Part shown: one piece after another, positions 1 through 10,206 of the stretch
Layout of the letters: each line of letters opens with the position of its first letter
Position numbering within the stretch: position 1 is the first letter of the stretch
Assembly: GCA_023212645.1 (NCBI GenBank)
Contig: JALBYC010000007.1
Span: 248,001 to 312,000, forward strand
Direction of reading: 5' to 3'
DNA from: Farysia itapuensis
Taxonomy: Eukaryota > Basidiomycota > Ustilaginomycetes > Ustilaginales > Ustilaginaceae
Length of the DNA: 64,000 nucleotides
Translations under genes and position numbers: made by a program
Notes under the pieces: generated by a model
The model's database searches: none
Seen by the model: only the letters and a program-made list of their open reading frames with translations
Told to the model about the DNA's origin: nothing

Positions 1-698
1 TCCATAGATCGGCCTGTTGTCCAGAGAAAGATCAGTCCTTCATCTTGCAGCAGAGGCACAGGCATTGAGCGCATGTCGTCATCACTCATTGTGCCATACG
101 GCAGCGACATGTGGATGTCCCACGGCGGGTCAGCGAGGATAACATCGAATTTGCCCAACATCGAGTAGTCGAAGCGCTTGAGATCGCAGTCAATCCACTG
201 AGCCGGCATCAGCTGTCTTCCTCCATGTCGAGTCCATCGTGGCATACCTGCTTCGTACAGCTCTTGACAAGGACGAGTGAGCCCCACTTCCGCAGCTTGA
301 ACAGAGTCGGGCAAGTATGGCTCCTTGCTAGTCTGCCAGTGGAAAGCGGGATGCGGTGGATCCGTATCCAACTCAAAATGAAGGTACTTGCAAGATGTCA
401 CACGATGGCATGTGTTCAGGTAGCTACAGTGTCCATACGACGGATCGGTCTGTGGATAGACCACCGGTTTGAAGTGCAGCTTGGCGCAAGGCTCTGTCTC
501 GTCACTGTGGCAGGACCTTTGACACTCCTGACGGGTGAGGTAGAGGCAGAATTCCTGGTAGCGATTATCAGTGCTCTTCATCAACTTGGTCAGCAAGCGT
601 TGCTTGGCCGTCGTACGAGAGAGATAGGTAGAGGTAATCCGACTAACGCACTCGTCATCGGTGCCAGACAATAATGACGGGCCCGCAACTGCGTTCAT
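1..698 (-). CDS. IME4: m6A mRNA methyltransferase, METTL3/Ime4 type (3' part beyond window)
   Basis: About 232 N-terminal codons are present; the gene runs off the left edge. The protein has the MT-A70 signature: DPPW at about residues 190-193, followed by DIHMSLPYGTMSDD, with PAQWIDCDLKRFD just before it. Upstream sits a Cys/His-rich segment (SYLNTCHRVTSCKYLHFELD) that matches the region preceding the catalytic domain in METTL3. The family transfers methyl from S-adenosylmethionine to N6 of adenosine in mRNA; DPPW is the catalytic motif. In yeast Ime4 controls meiotic entry. The ATG at 698 is preceded by an in-frame TGA, so no longer N-terminus is visible without an extra exon. It is divergently arranged with the gene starting at 861. 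The N-terminus is short compared with human METTL3, so an unseen upstream exon is possible but there is little room for one. Confidence 0.9.
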   Translation of the reverse strand, partial: MNAVAGPSLLSGTDDECVSRITSTYLSRTTAKQRLLTKLMKSTDNRYQEFCLYLTRQECQRSCHSDETEPCAKLHFKPVVYPQTDPSYGHCSYLNTCHRVTSCKYLHFELDTDPPHPAFHWQTSKEPYLPDSVQAAEVGLTRPCQELYEAGMPRWTRHGGRQLMPAQWIDCDLKRFDYSMLGKFDVILADPPWDIHMSLPYGTMSDDDMRSMPVPLLQDEGLIFLWTTGRSM

Positions 699-860
699 GA
701 TCAACAGTCACGAGTAGTGAGAGTGTGTACGTGTATGTGCAGCCAAATCTTGGACCCTGAAATATTTTTGACTTTAAGCACGGAAGTCGGGTTTAGTCTG
801 TATCGATCCGGCTAAATCACAGCGAAGCCGTAGCGCCGTCTCACTTTCACCACGACAACC

Positions 861-2811
861 ATGCCAGCCCCCGCCCTGGCGACTCCTTCGCAGAATGGTG
901 CAAACAGAAGCGGTGATCCACCTTTGCCTGACTTGTCGCTGTCGCAATCCATCTCGGCTTCGGCATCGGATCTGAAACGACCCTCATCAGCCGCATCTGA
1001 GGGGCAAGACAGCCAGATCTTATCCCGCAGCAAGGAAGCCAGCTCGCAGTATGGCAAAGCAGCTCGAGCGTTCGTGCAGAGGGACTACTTCACCGCCCTG
1101 GTGTGCAGCCAAAAGGCAGTCAACATCTTGTCGACCGCTACAGATCTTGGCAGCAGCCTGACGGCTTCAGCTTCATGGTCTGAGCATCCGGCCGATCTGG
1201 AGAAGTTGACAGAGAGGGTGGCCATCCTGCGTCTGACAGTTGTAACCCACGTGTTCTCAGACCCTAAGCTCAAGCAAGACATGCTCAATCAGCTCGGTCA
1301 GACAAGCGAATCTGGCGTCCAGATGCTTAGTCTGCTGCTCTCCAAGGAGCCAACAAGGCTAATCAGTCATCTCTGGTTCGAGGTCCTCCGTCTGTGCTCG
1401 CAAACGTCGGGCGAGTCAGATGCGCCAACGCTTGATCCAACTCCAGAGGTCATTCACCTGGCAGTCGGCCTTCCAGCTTCTGTAGTGTCTTCAGCTGTCC
1501 TGGCAGCCTTACGGCTGGACTCGCTGGAGAATTCAGCAAACCGAGGGAGCCAAGCTGCCCGGCAAATTGCAGAATGGTACCTGGCCTCCTATTCTGCCAT
1601 GTTCAATGTCCGTCAGCCCACACAAAAGGCCCTTGCTGCATACAACAAGATTGTAGAGCTCTACGCTCTTCACGTCCTCGCCACCCGACTTGGCGAATGG
1701 GAATATGCGCGAGAATTTGTCGGTTATGCCAGTCTACCGGAAGAGACGAAATTGGCACTGTTGGACAAGATCAATCATGCGCAGGAGCACTTACTGAGCC
1801 GTAGCGGAAGAGAGCAGGAAGCTGCAACTGCCGCGCAACAGGCATATCAGGCCGAGAAAGCGAAACGAGCCGCCGACGAAAAGGCCAGCAAATCCGAAAG
1901 CAGCAAGCCTGCAGACTTAACCAAAAGCTCGGCCAGCTTTCTGACCACAGCGAGAAAGGAGAATGGTGCGACCAGTCCCGGCATTACGCGTAGAAAGTCG
2001 CAGGAGAGGACTGGGGGGACTCCACCCTCGTCCGGTTCTGACTCTGGTCGTAGCGCTCCTGCTCGAAGTCAGTCTCCTGCTTACTTTGCACCTCGCACAG
2101 CTGGTACAAATTCCTCGACAGCAACAAGCCCTGCAATCTCTCCAGGGTCTTCTCGAGGTGCGACCGGATCAAAGCAGCAACATGCCTCTTCGCCAGCCGA
2201 AGGAGACAAAGGCGAACCCAAAGGTTCCAAAAGAATCTCACGTTCTTACTCGGACCAAGACGGCAACGAAAGTAGCACTTCTGCGCCCGAAAGGACCATT
2301 GCACGCAACAGCTCCGGCAAAGACGACACATCCTATGCAGCCACGCGTGCACATCTATCGCGCTATGTCAAGAAAGAACATGTGGGCAATGCGCGAGCTG
2401 AAGATCGTGTCTCTGCAACCTCGGCTGCTGCTGCTCCGGTCTCGTCTGTGTTGGCGACTCTCAAGTCTGCATTTGATCTAAGACGTAGCCAGTCGCGCAA
2501 CTACCTAATGTCGGCTATAGTGATGCTGTTTGTCTTCTACCGCATCGCACGTAGACCCTCTTCGCGTCAGCCAGCAAACGCACGACAAGCCGCAGCCACA
2601 AGCTCTGTCACCCGACGTGCTGCAGCTCAGAACGCAAGGAACAAGCTCATAGCCAGAAACCAGGGTGCCGGAGGCCTTTTGGGTATTGGTTCGATTTGGA
2701 GAAAGGTCATGGACACAATCAAAATGTAAGTTCGGCATGGCACTTGTATTCGGAGTCTCACCGGACTGACGCGCCTCGATTTGCAGGGGCACGCAAGTTA
2801 CCTATCTATAG
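861..2811 (+). CDS. Tail-anchored membrane protein, possibly Pex15/Pex26-like
   Basis: Two exons: 861-2725 and 2787-2811, with a 61-nt intron (GTAAGT..TTGCAG, CTGAC branch point) that replaces an apparent stop and adds a short C-terminal tail ending GTQVTYL; about 629 aa. Residues 1-320 are helical and include a repeat-like segment (YGKAARAFVQRDYFTALVCSQKA). Residues about 330-530 are Ser/Thr/Pro-rich and probably disordered. A single hydrophobic segment near residues 548-560 (NYLMSAIVMLFVFYRIARRP) is followed by basic residues, which fits a tail anchor. The overall plan (helical cytosolic domain, linker, one C-terminal membrane helix) resembles peroxins of the Pex15/Pex26 group that anchor the Pex1-Pex6 ATPase, but I do not see a decisive motif. 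The membrane topology is supported; the function is inference. Confidence 0.72.
2726..2786 (+). other. Intron near 3' end of the tail-anchored protein gene
   Basis: GTAAGT donor directly over the in-frame TAA stop and a TTTGCAG acceptor, with CTGAC 20 nt upstream of the acceptor. Splicing removes the stop and adds eight codons. If retained, the protein ends seven residues earlier. Confidence 0.75.
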
Positions 2812-3601
2812 CATAGCAGCAACCCTGGAATCTCTGTATGCATGAATGCCCAAAGACTCTACCACAGACCCCGGCCGCAAGCTGCGCTGCAAAGATCGAC
2901 AGGGACAGGGTGTATTAGAAATCACTGAGCCCGCAAATGTCCCGAGTGGCAGAGTTCGGGGATGAGAGGCAGATCCTAGCTCTTGGCAATTTTTTGCCAG
3001 CGGACGGGCAGAGGAACACGGTAAAATTCAATTTGCGCACGCGACGTGGTGATTCCCGGCGAGGAAGGAGGGAAGAGTGAAATGCTGCAAGGCGTAAGGC
3101 AACAATGAGGGCCGCGCCACGCCCGTGTTTCAGGTAAAGAGCCATGCGGGCTGCAACAGAGTCAGTCGGCCAAGCCGAGCGGCTGAAGTTAAGCTGCAAT
3201 CGGCTGCAGCCAGACAGTCGCTCCTCCGAACCAACACGGAGCAAGAGATCAACACGGCTAGCATTTTGAAATTCCCCCTGATACTAATCCGAGCCTAAGT
3301 TGTATTGCACTTGTTTACAATTCACGCACGCGTCTCGTTTTGCCAGCCCAACACACGACAATTCGGCTTGACACACACTCTTTGATCGTCTCTCTCTCGC
3401 CCTTCTCGCCATCGTTGCGATCATCGTCGGCTTCGTCTCACTCCATCATCGTCGTCGCATATCTTACCTCTTTCCCCAGGTCTAGCTCACACTCCTTCTC
3501 AGCTTCCCGGTATCATCTTCGCATCTCTTCTGCTGGACAGACGCAATAATCCTTTCCTTTCCTGCAACACATAGACGCTCAGCGCTCTCGCCAGTGCCAA
3601 C
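2812..3601. other. Intergenic region and leader of the 3602 gene
   Basis: No convincing coding sequence on either strand; reading frames here lack ATG starts or family resemblance. From about 3300 to 3590 the plus strand is strongly pyrimidine-rich (runs of CTCTCT and TCATCGTCG), as in long fungal 5' leaders, so the promoter and leader of the 3602 gene probably lie here. A leader intron is possible but not demonstrable. Confidence 0.5.
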
Positions 3602-5001
3602 ATGGCGATGCACAACCAGCTGCCGAAGCGCTTTGCAAAGCACGTCGTACGCAAAGCGCTCTCTTCCGTTGCATCGGTTCCCCTGCCGCCTCAGCATCAT
3701 GGCGGACCTTCACACATTCAAGCGCGTGACTTTGTCACCAAAAAGGCAAAAGCTCAGACTTCAGGCTTGACCCTCTTCGAGGTGGCCATCATCCTTGGAG
3801 GACTTGCTGGTCTCTTCATTGTTGCCGTTCTGATTGGCCTCATACTCAAATTCGCTAATCGACCAAAAACAGAAGCACGTCATCCACAATACACACCAAA
3901 GGGCATGTATCAGCCGTCAGCAGCAGGCTATGGAACAGCCACGCCTCGTCCCGAGGACTTCCACGACATTTCTAGCGCAAAGGCGGGTCTACTCGACTCC
4001 GCTGTACCCATGGGTCACGGAGGCATCTACGAAGACGCTGATAGCTCCTTGAGCAGTGGCGGTCATCAAAATTCCTATGCCAATGACGCACGCCGCCCAT
4101 TAACACGCGGACACACCAGAGGCGCCAGTACTGGTATTGATATATCAGCGCCCACTGCCGCATTTCGCCGCAATGCTAGCGGTCAACACCCTCCCGTCGG
4201 CGCGAACAATGCCTTCGATGGCCCTCAATACAGCTCTAGAGGAGCTTATTCTTCTGATCGAGCACCGGACGGCTCTGGTTTTGTACCAGGACAGCCGATT
4301 AATCAAAGTGCCGTGTTTGGCAGCCCGCCTCGCAATGCACCACAAGGCATCATTCACACGCGTCAAGCCAGCCTGAATCCTAACGGGCAGCCACGCCCCA
4401 GCAACCGTGGTCCGCCACCCTCCACGACCCGAACCCGGCCAGGCCGCTATGCAAACGCCTCTCAAGACAGCACTGCCACAAACGGTACCCGTAGAAGCAG
4501 AATTGACAGCATTGGCCCGGGGACTTATCGCAAGTCCATGTATCTCAACGAAAATAGCAGCTCAGTGGATCAGCTCAGCGGGACGAATGTGCTTCGTACA
4601 CCTTCTGGCAAAGGCGGAGCTCCCGTCAACCTTCGTCGCGTTGACAGTGTCGGTAAAGGCGACCCTCGACGTACCAGTAGGTATCAGCCCGGCACAAGAG
4701 GTGGCCGTCTGATGATGGACCTTGATGGCAACGGCCAAATGCCTACGCGCACACCTCCAAGAAATGCGTTTGCACCAACGACAGCCGGGGATCAGATGAA
4801 ATCCGAGCCTGCATGGGGCAACCAAGCACCAGGATACGTTGATCCGAATGGCCGCAACGCCCGCGGCCCTCTCGGTCCCCTTACGCCGAATGGTGCAGAC
4901 AACGCTGCGTCTTACGCTCCTGGGTATCCAGTACGAAATCCTGCACCCATGAATGGCCCGAATGGCCCGAATGTCGGCCGCATGGCCTACGGTGGTCCTC
5001 A

Positions 5002-5033
<32 letters not shown>

Positions 5034-5197
5034 GTCAGCCGTATCCACAAGCAGGTCCGAGACCAGGCTACCCAGTGATGGCATCTGGAGGATACGGCGC
5101 TCAATCGGCCAGCCCAAATAGAGGCATGTACCCACCTTCGTCTCGGCCAATGCAGGCCATTCCAGGCGTAGGAGGATCCGGCCGTCCAATTTTGTGA
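3602..5197 (+). CDS. Single-pass membrane protein with disordered poly-Q tail
   Basis: 531 aa, uninterrupted. One strong membrane helix lies at about residues 60-82 (LFEVAIILGGLAGLFIVAVL), preceded by a basic, arginine/lysine-containing N-terminus. The remaining 440 residues are rich in Gly, Pro, Asn, Arg and Ser with several potential basophilic phosphorylation sites of the RRxS kind. A run of 11 glutamines lies at residues 467-477. I do not recognise a family. The pattern (short N-terminal side, one helix, long disordered tail) resembles fungal cell-surface or cortex sensors, but no signal peptide precedes the helix. The function is unknown. Confidence 0.75.
5000..5032 (+). repeat. CAG/CAA repeat encoding 11 glutamines
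   Basis: Eleven consecutive CAG or CAA codons in frame in the membrane-protein gene. The mix of CAG and CAA should slow repeat expansion. Confidence 0.9.
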
Positions 5198-5874
5198 CAT
5201 GAATCTGCCCCTCTTTAGCCTACAAACCTCTTGCTCACCTAGATATACCCATCATCAATGGCCTGCCACTACGGCTTCTTTTCAGCCACCTCGCCCTCAC
5301 AATAGCATCTTCTTTGCATTAATACTTCATACTACCTGGCAGTGTTTCCTTGTGTTTGCCTAGTCTCGTCAGCTGCGTGACTGTGTCCATTAGCCAAGTT
5401 GTGGGCAGAGTTCTCAGTATTCCCGCAAGCAGCATGAGACGACATGAAAGGACGACAAATCGCGTTCACTGTTCTGCCGCTATACGGTCGTCTCGATTAT
5501 TGGTAAGACCGGAACATTACGCAACACAGCACACAACAGACTGATGGGGATGAAGGAGGTCTCAGTTCGAGATGAATGGCTTTCCGGTTGCTTGTAGATC
5601 CACACCTGCTCGGTATGACAACGGTAGTCCAGTAATGGAGGCCCACCAACAAGCGCGTTCTCGCGTTAGCGCGCTTGAGCGCTTGAGACTTCTGCGAAAT
5701 CTTGCAAAAGCGCAAAAAAATTGAGAAAGATTGTTAGACTAGAAGTTGACCACTTTCGGGGCGAAACAGCAATTCAGGCTTATCCTTTGCAGTCTCGGCC
5801 GTCCAGTCCGGGTCTACGTACATGTCCTGGAACAGGCATGGAGTGTTGAGGCTGGTCTGTATATTCTGGCTGCT
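5198..5874. other. Intergenic region upstream of the F-box/WD40 gene
   Basis: About 680 bp with no supportable gene. An open frame does extend upstream of the chosen F-box start to 5746, but it opens with TTG and encodes no recognisable sequence, so I treat it as leader. A GCGC-rich patch with overlapping short repeats (GCGCGCTTGAGCGCTTGAG) lies near 5668-5686. Confidence 0.5.
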
Positions 5875-8800
5875 ATGTCGATTACGACCGAGTCTCCGAG
5901 ACAGGAGGCGCCAGATTCTGCCTGGTCTGTGACGGCTCCTCGAGATTTGGAAGACAGTCGGCCTCTGATCACAGAAACAGTGTCGCAAGGCTCGTACCGC
6001 AGGTCTTCGTTGCCGTTACAGGAGTCGTTTCGTTCAGTGACGGCCTGCTCACCAAGTCCCTCGCCCTCGCCTACAGTGGATCAGCAAGATCCACTGGCCT
6101 CCGATTTCCCATCTTCCCGAGGTGGTCGCAGAAGGATGCTGAGATCGGGAACAAGCGGCTCGCTCACCATACCCACACCTCACGCCAGCTCAAGCTCACC
6201 TTCACCGTCTTTCAACGCCTCGCCTTCGCCCGTGGCAACGCCAAATGAAGTGACAGAGGACCAATTTCCCAAAGCATCTGCCAGCACATTTCCAAACGCG
6301 GCAGAGTTAAACGCCGCGCTCGACAGCTCCGACCGTTCTCGCAAGACCAGCGAGATGGATCCAAGCATCAGCGACAAAAGTCACAGACGAGTCTCATCAA
6401 CATCAAATGGACTAGCCAACTTCATTAACAGAGTCATTGGAAAACGAACGTCAGAAGACGCAGTGGACGAACAGGAGACGCCAAAGCTTACACAAGCTGC
6501 GCTCCCGCCACCAGACAGCAATGTCGTCATTGTGGCCACAGACGACAATATCGTTGACACAACCGATACAACGGAACGTCCAGCTTTTGATCGAAGAATG
6601 TCGTCCAAATACGATCTGCGCAGGGCACCAAGATCTGAACAACTATTGGCGTCCATACGAACGCACGCGCTAACACCTTCGACAGCGTCAACTGATATCG
6701 AAGAGTACTTTAGTGCCCGTCCTACTTCGCCGTCCGACCATGGCAGCATGTATACAAAAGCAAGGCCTCCAGGCAAGCTTCTCAGTAGGATGTCAGCCGC
6801 ATCCTCTGTCACAGCTGACGGCGAATTGGATGATGAAGCATGCTTTGTTGACGGCGACTGCTCCGACCATCTACAGCACTCCGCGCGGTTTGAACGAATC
6901 GATTTTCTTACTCGCTTACCTCCAGAACTTGCGCTGTACATCATCTGCCAGCTCGAAGGAAGGATCGATGTGCTCAATGCTGCTCAAGTCAGCAAAAGCT
7001 GGCGGTCGTTCGCAATGGATCGCTCCGTCTGGCGCAATCTGTTCTTTTCCCATCCCGGATGGGCCATTCGGGAAGACGCGCCTCTTGTGCTGCAGAAGCA
7101 GGCCGAGATAAAGAAGCGCAAGGCACAAGCCGCTAGTCTGCGTGCCAAACATCAACAGCAAAAGGCCGAAGATCAGGCTAGATTCGATCGAAGTACCGCC
7201 ACTCATGCATATGCCGATCGATTGTCCGCACTCAAAAGCTGGCGAGAGACTCTTCACATTCCATCCTTTCCAGACATCGCAAATTTGAGTCTCGGACATA
7301 GAGCACAGGGATCGGAGATCGACCAGGGCGGCAGTCACAGCCACTCTCAGCGCTCTGCAGTAGACGTTGATGGTGAGAAGAGCGTTGCTCCGACCTTGAA
7401 CGTTTCCGCATCATTGGCACCTCCTATGAGTCCCCTTCGATCTCCTACCGCTGCTTCGGGTCGATTTGGTCTCTTTCTCAGTCCTGGGCGAGGGCCGCCC
7501 TCGACACCAGCAGGCAAACGACGAGCGCAGGAAGCTGCGGTTATTCAGGACTTGTCGACGGTCGGTGTCAGCCGTATCAGCGCCGTCAGCCCAGCTGGCT
7601 CCATATACGACGGCAACGCTCCACCAACATCGAGAAACTCGATCGACGAGTCAATTCTTGAGGCCGAAGAAGATTTCGCTACCTCGCTCGATTGGACACA
7701 GCTGTATATTGATCGACATATCTTGGAACAAAGGTGGCTACGCGCGGGATTAGCTGTTGCCGAAGCACCGTCGACGCTGTCAGGGCGCACGTTGTTCGAA
7801 CCCACCAAAGGCTTTCTGCGAGGACATACAGATTCAGTCTACTGTGTGAGACAGGACGACGGCGCAGGTACCGGAACTGGCGGAAGACTCGTGTCGGGCT
7901 CGCGCGATCGATCGATTCGGGTCTGGGATCTGGACACTTGCAAGTGCAAACACGTGTTGCAAGGTCACACGGCTTCAGTTCTATCGCTCAAGTACGATTC
8001 TACGCTCCTCATTTCCGGCAGCTCAGACAGTGAGGTGTACGTATGGGATTTCGCTGCTGTTCTGGCCAGCAAGCCAAGTGATGACGCGCAGAGTCAAGAC
8101 AGCGGCGCTATTGTCCATGATACGCGCAAGCTGCTCGGCAGACTTCGGGGTCACTCGTCAGCTGTACTGGACGTGACATTTGATGATACCTGGATTGTGA
8201 CGAGCAGCAAGGATGCGACAGTGCGTGTATGGAAGAGAAGCGATCTGTCCTTTTTCTGCCAATTCTCTCACGGAGGACCAGTCAATGCGATTGACTTGCA
8301 GGACGGTAAGATTGTGTCTGCTTCGGGAGACGGGTCGATGTTCCTGTGGGACATTCAGGCCGGATCCGCCATTCATACTTTCCAAGGCCATACTAAAGGT
8401 CTCGCCTGTATTCTGTATCGCGGGGATACGGTTGTCAGTGGGTCTAATGACCAGACAATCCGGATCTGGAGCACACTTGACGGCAAGTGTACACATGTAT
8501 TGCAAGGGCATGATCAGCTCGTCCGCACAGTGTCCTTCGACCCTGTACGCGGTCTTGTCGTGTCGGGAGGCTACGACAAGGTCATCAAGATCTGGAACAC
8601 ACAGCAAGATGTTTCTAGACAAGAACCAGGCTCACCCACGCATTCACCGTCCTTAGGTGCGAGTGCTCTGTCCGTGCCTGGTACCAACGCAAGTACCGTC
8701 GACTCTGGACAAGAAGGCACAGAACAAGAAGGCACAGAAGAAAAGGACGAACACGTCAAGCTGATCACCCAACCAGTGCGGGAGCTGCGCTGCCACAGGG

Positions 8801-8916
8801 CACGCATCTTTGACGTTGACTTTAATACCACCCGCATCGTCTCGGCCAGCGAAGACCACATGATTTGCGTCACGTTCTTTGGTGGACAAGGCATCGATAC
8901 CTGCCTTTTTGCATAA
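5875..8916 (+). CDS. F-box and WD40-repeat protein (SCF substrate receptor)
   Basis: 1013 aa from the first ATG in frame. The first 340 residues are Ser/Pro-rich and probably disordered. An F-box lies at about 341-390 (FLTRLPPELALYIICQL, then VSKSWRSFAMDRSVWRNLF), the helix that binds Skp1. WD40 repeats begin near 645 (GHTDSVYCV, SGSRDRSIRVWDL) and continue as about seven blades to the C-terminus, with the usual GH...WD pattern. This is the arrangement of Cdc4/Met30/Pof1-type receptors, which bring phosphorylated substrates to SCF ubiquitin ligase. A spacer with a charged coiled-coil-like segment (about 400-440) lies between the two domains. The last repeat (FDVDFNTTRIVSASEDHMI) has lost the final WD. 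I cannot tell which member of the family it is. Confidence 0.9.
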   Translation: MSITTESPRQEAPDSAWSVTAPRDLEDSRPLITETVSQGSYRRSSLPLQESFRSVTACSPSPSPSPTVDQQDPLASDFPSSRGGRRRMLRSGTSGSLTIPTPHASSSSPSPSFNASPSPVATPNEVTEDQFPKASASTFPNAAELNAALDSSDRSRKTSEMDPSISDKSHRRVSSTSNGLANFINRVIGKRTSEDAVDEQETPKLTQAALPPPDSNVVIVATDDNIVDTTDTTERPAFDRRMSSKYDLRRAPRSEQLLASIRTHALTPSTASTDIEEYFSARPTSPSDHGSMYTKARPPGKLLSRMSAASSVTADGELDDEACFVDGDCSDHLQHSARFERIDFLTRLPPELALYIICQLEGRIDVLNAAQVSKSWRSFAMDRSVWRNLFFSHPGWAIREDAPLVLQKQAEIKKRKAQAASLRAKHQQQKAEDQARFDRSTATHAYADRLSALKSWRETLHIPSFPDIANLSLGHRAQGSEIDQGGSHSHSQRSAVDVDGEKSVAPTLNVSASLAPPMSPLRSPTAASGRFGLFLSPGRGPPSTPAGKRRAQEAAVIQDLSTVGVSRISAVSPAGSIYDGNAPPTSRNSIDESILEAEEDFATSLDWTQLYIDRHILEQRWLRAGLAVAEAPSTLSGRTLFEPTKGFLRGHTDSVYCVRQDDGAGTGTGGRLVSGSRDRSIRVWDLDTCKCKHVLQGHTASVLSLKYDSTLLISGSSDSEVYVWDFAAVLASKPSDDAQSQDSGAIVHDTRKLLGRLRGHSSAVLDVTFDDTWIVTSSKDATVRVWKRSDLSFFCQFSHGGPVNAIDLQDGKIVSASGDGSMFLWDIQAGSAIHTFQGHTKGLACILYRGDTVVSGSNDQTIRIWSTLDGKCTHVLQGHDQLVRTVSFDPVRGLVVSGGYDKVIKIWNTQQDVSRQEPGSPTHSPSLGASALSVPGTNASTVDSGQEGTEQEGTEEKDEHVKLITQPVRELRCHRARIFDVDFNTTRIVSASEDHMICVTFFGGQGIDTCLFA

Positions 8917-9111
8917 CCCTGCTCGGCTTTTCCCTTAGCTCTAGCAGATGTAGTGTTTTCAAGTCCCTTTCATCTTCTCGATGATGTTCGCGTGTGGTGT
9001 GTCACTTTGGAAGATGTGTGCGTGTGCGCGTGCGCGTGCTTGGTTGGACCCTTCTTTTGCACTTTGACACTTCGTGCACTCAGGGGTGTGTTTAGCCATT
9101 TGACCGCAAGT

Positions 9112-10155
9112 ATGGCAACAATCGCAGCCAAGCCAGATCATCTGGCCAAGGATACAGATACTGCATCAATCACTTCGACAAACAGTGCAGAAGTGAACGA
9201 AGATATTGTTCGAGTGGCGGAGAACTTTGTCCGACAGGCTTTTGCGAACCATGACCCATCGCACGACTACCACCATGTCGATCGAGTCCGTCTTTTGGCG
9301 CTGTCTCTCACCTTGTCACCCGACATCGCAGCGGGACCGCCGCTTGACGTGCTGGTAGTGGAGCTGGGTGCAATGTTTCACGATCTGGTTGACTCAAAGT
9401 ACAGCTCGTCAGACTTGTCCTCATCTTCGGTGCTGGCACCTTTCTTCGCCGAAGTAGCTTCGCTTCACCCAAACGCGCTGTCCTCTGACCAAATCGCAAC
9501 AATCGAGAAAATTGTCAGCAATGTATCCTGGTCAAAAGACGAACGTCGACGTCAACAGCAACAGCAACAGCAGCAGCAGCAGCAGCAGGAGGTCGCTGAC
9601 GATGGTCCTACTTTGTCGCAACAGACACTGGCAGATGCAGAGCTGAACAATTGGCTGGCCACTTGCAGAGAGTTCTGGTGTGTGTCTGATGCTGATCGTC
9701 TGGATAGTATCGGCTCAATTGGGATCATGCGCTGTGCAGCGTTCAGCTGTGTAAAGAGTCGCCCATTGTACATTCCGCCTCATAATGCCCGAATGGATCC
9801 CGTGCCTCCCGCTGAACAGGCACAGGGCTACAACGGCTCTGCCGTTGCCCATTTCTACGAAAAGTGAGTAGACTGGAACCTTAAGTGTATGTCACCACAT
9901 TCACTGACTACCTTGCATTTCTGCTCAGGCTGCTCAAAATCAAAGGCGATAGACTGTTTACGACCCAGGCTAGGATTGAAGCTGAACGACGGCAAGGCAT
10001 GGTACGTTACGTTGGCGCCAGCTCGTCACATTCGATTCTGACACTTACTTTTCATCCACTATTAACAGATGCAGTCGTTCCTCACCGAGCTCGATCTCGA
10101 GTACATGGTCGCTTCTCAAGGCGCCGAGCTTGCACGCCTACAGCACGCCACATAA
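9112..10155 (+). CDS. HD-domain metal-dependent phosphohydrolase (YedJ-like)
   Basis: Three exons: 9112-9863, 9929-10001 and 10069-10155, with 65- and 67-nt introns (GTGAGT..CTCAG, GTACGT..ACAG); the joined product is about 303 aa. The HD signature is visible: H in HDYHHVDRV (about residue 50), HD in GAMFHDLVDSKY (about 88), and a late D in SDADRLDSIG. These ligate the metal in HD hydrolases. The spliced C-terminus (HFYEKLLKIKGDRLFTTQAR followed by IEAERRQGM) is the typical end of the YedJ-type subgroup, which supports the splicing. The family cleaves phosphoester bonds of nucleotides or related compounds; the substrate is unknown. A 12-glutamine run at 9553-9588 interrupts the domain between conserved helices. 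The 3' end is 51 bp from the convergent MDR gene. Confidence 0.88.
9553..9588 (+). repeat. CAG/CAA repeat encoding 12 glutamines
   Basis: Twelve Gln codons, ending in a run of seven pure CAG codons, inside the HD-hydrolase coding sequence. The pure CAG part is the section most likely to vary in length. Confidence 0.9.
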
Positions 10156-10206
10156 AAGTTAACAGAACATGCAATTGCGGTTTTGTGATCGAGATGTGTG
10201 ACATTC

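Noticed and set aside
4562..5200. 212-aa antisense frame with a long Leu run
   Set aside because: The Leu run is the reverse complement of the CAG/CAA repeat in the real gene.
5746..5874. N-terminal extension of the F-box protein
   Set aside because: The frame begins at TTG and has no F-box-family similarity; the ATG at 5875 is preferred.
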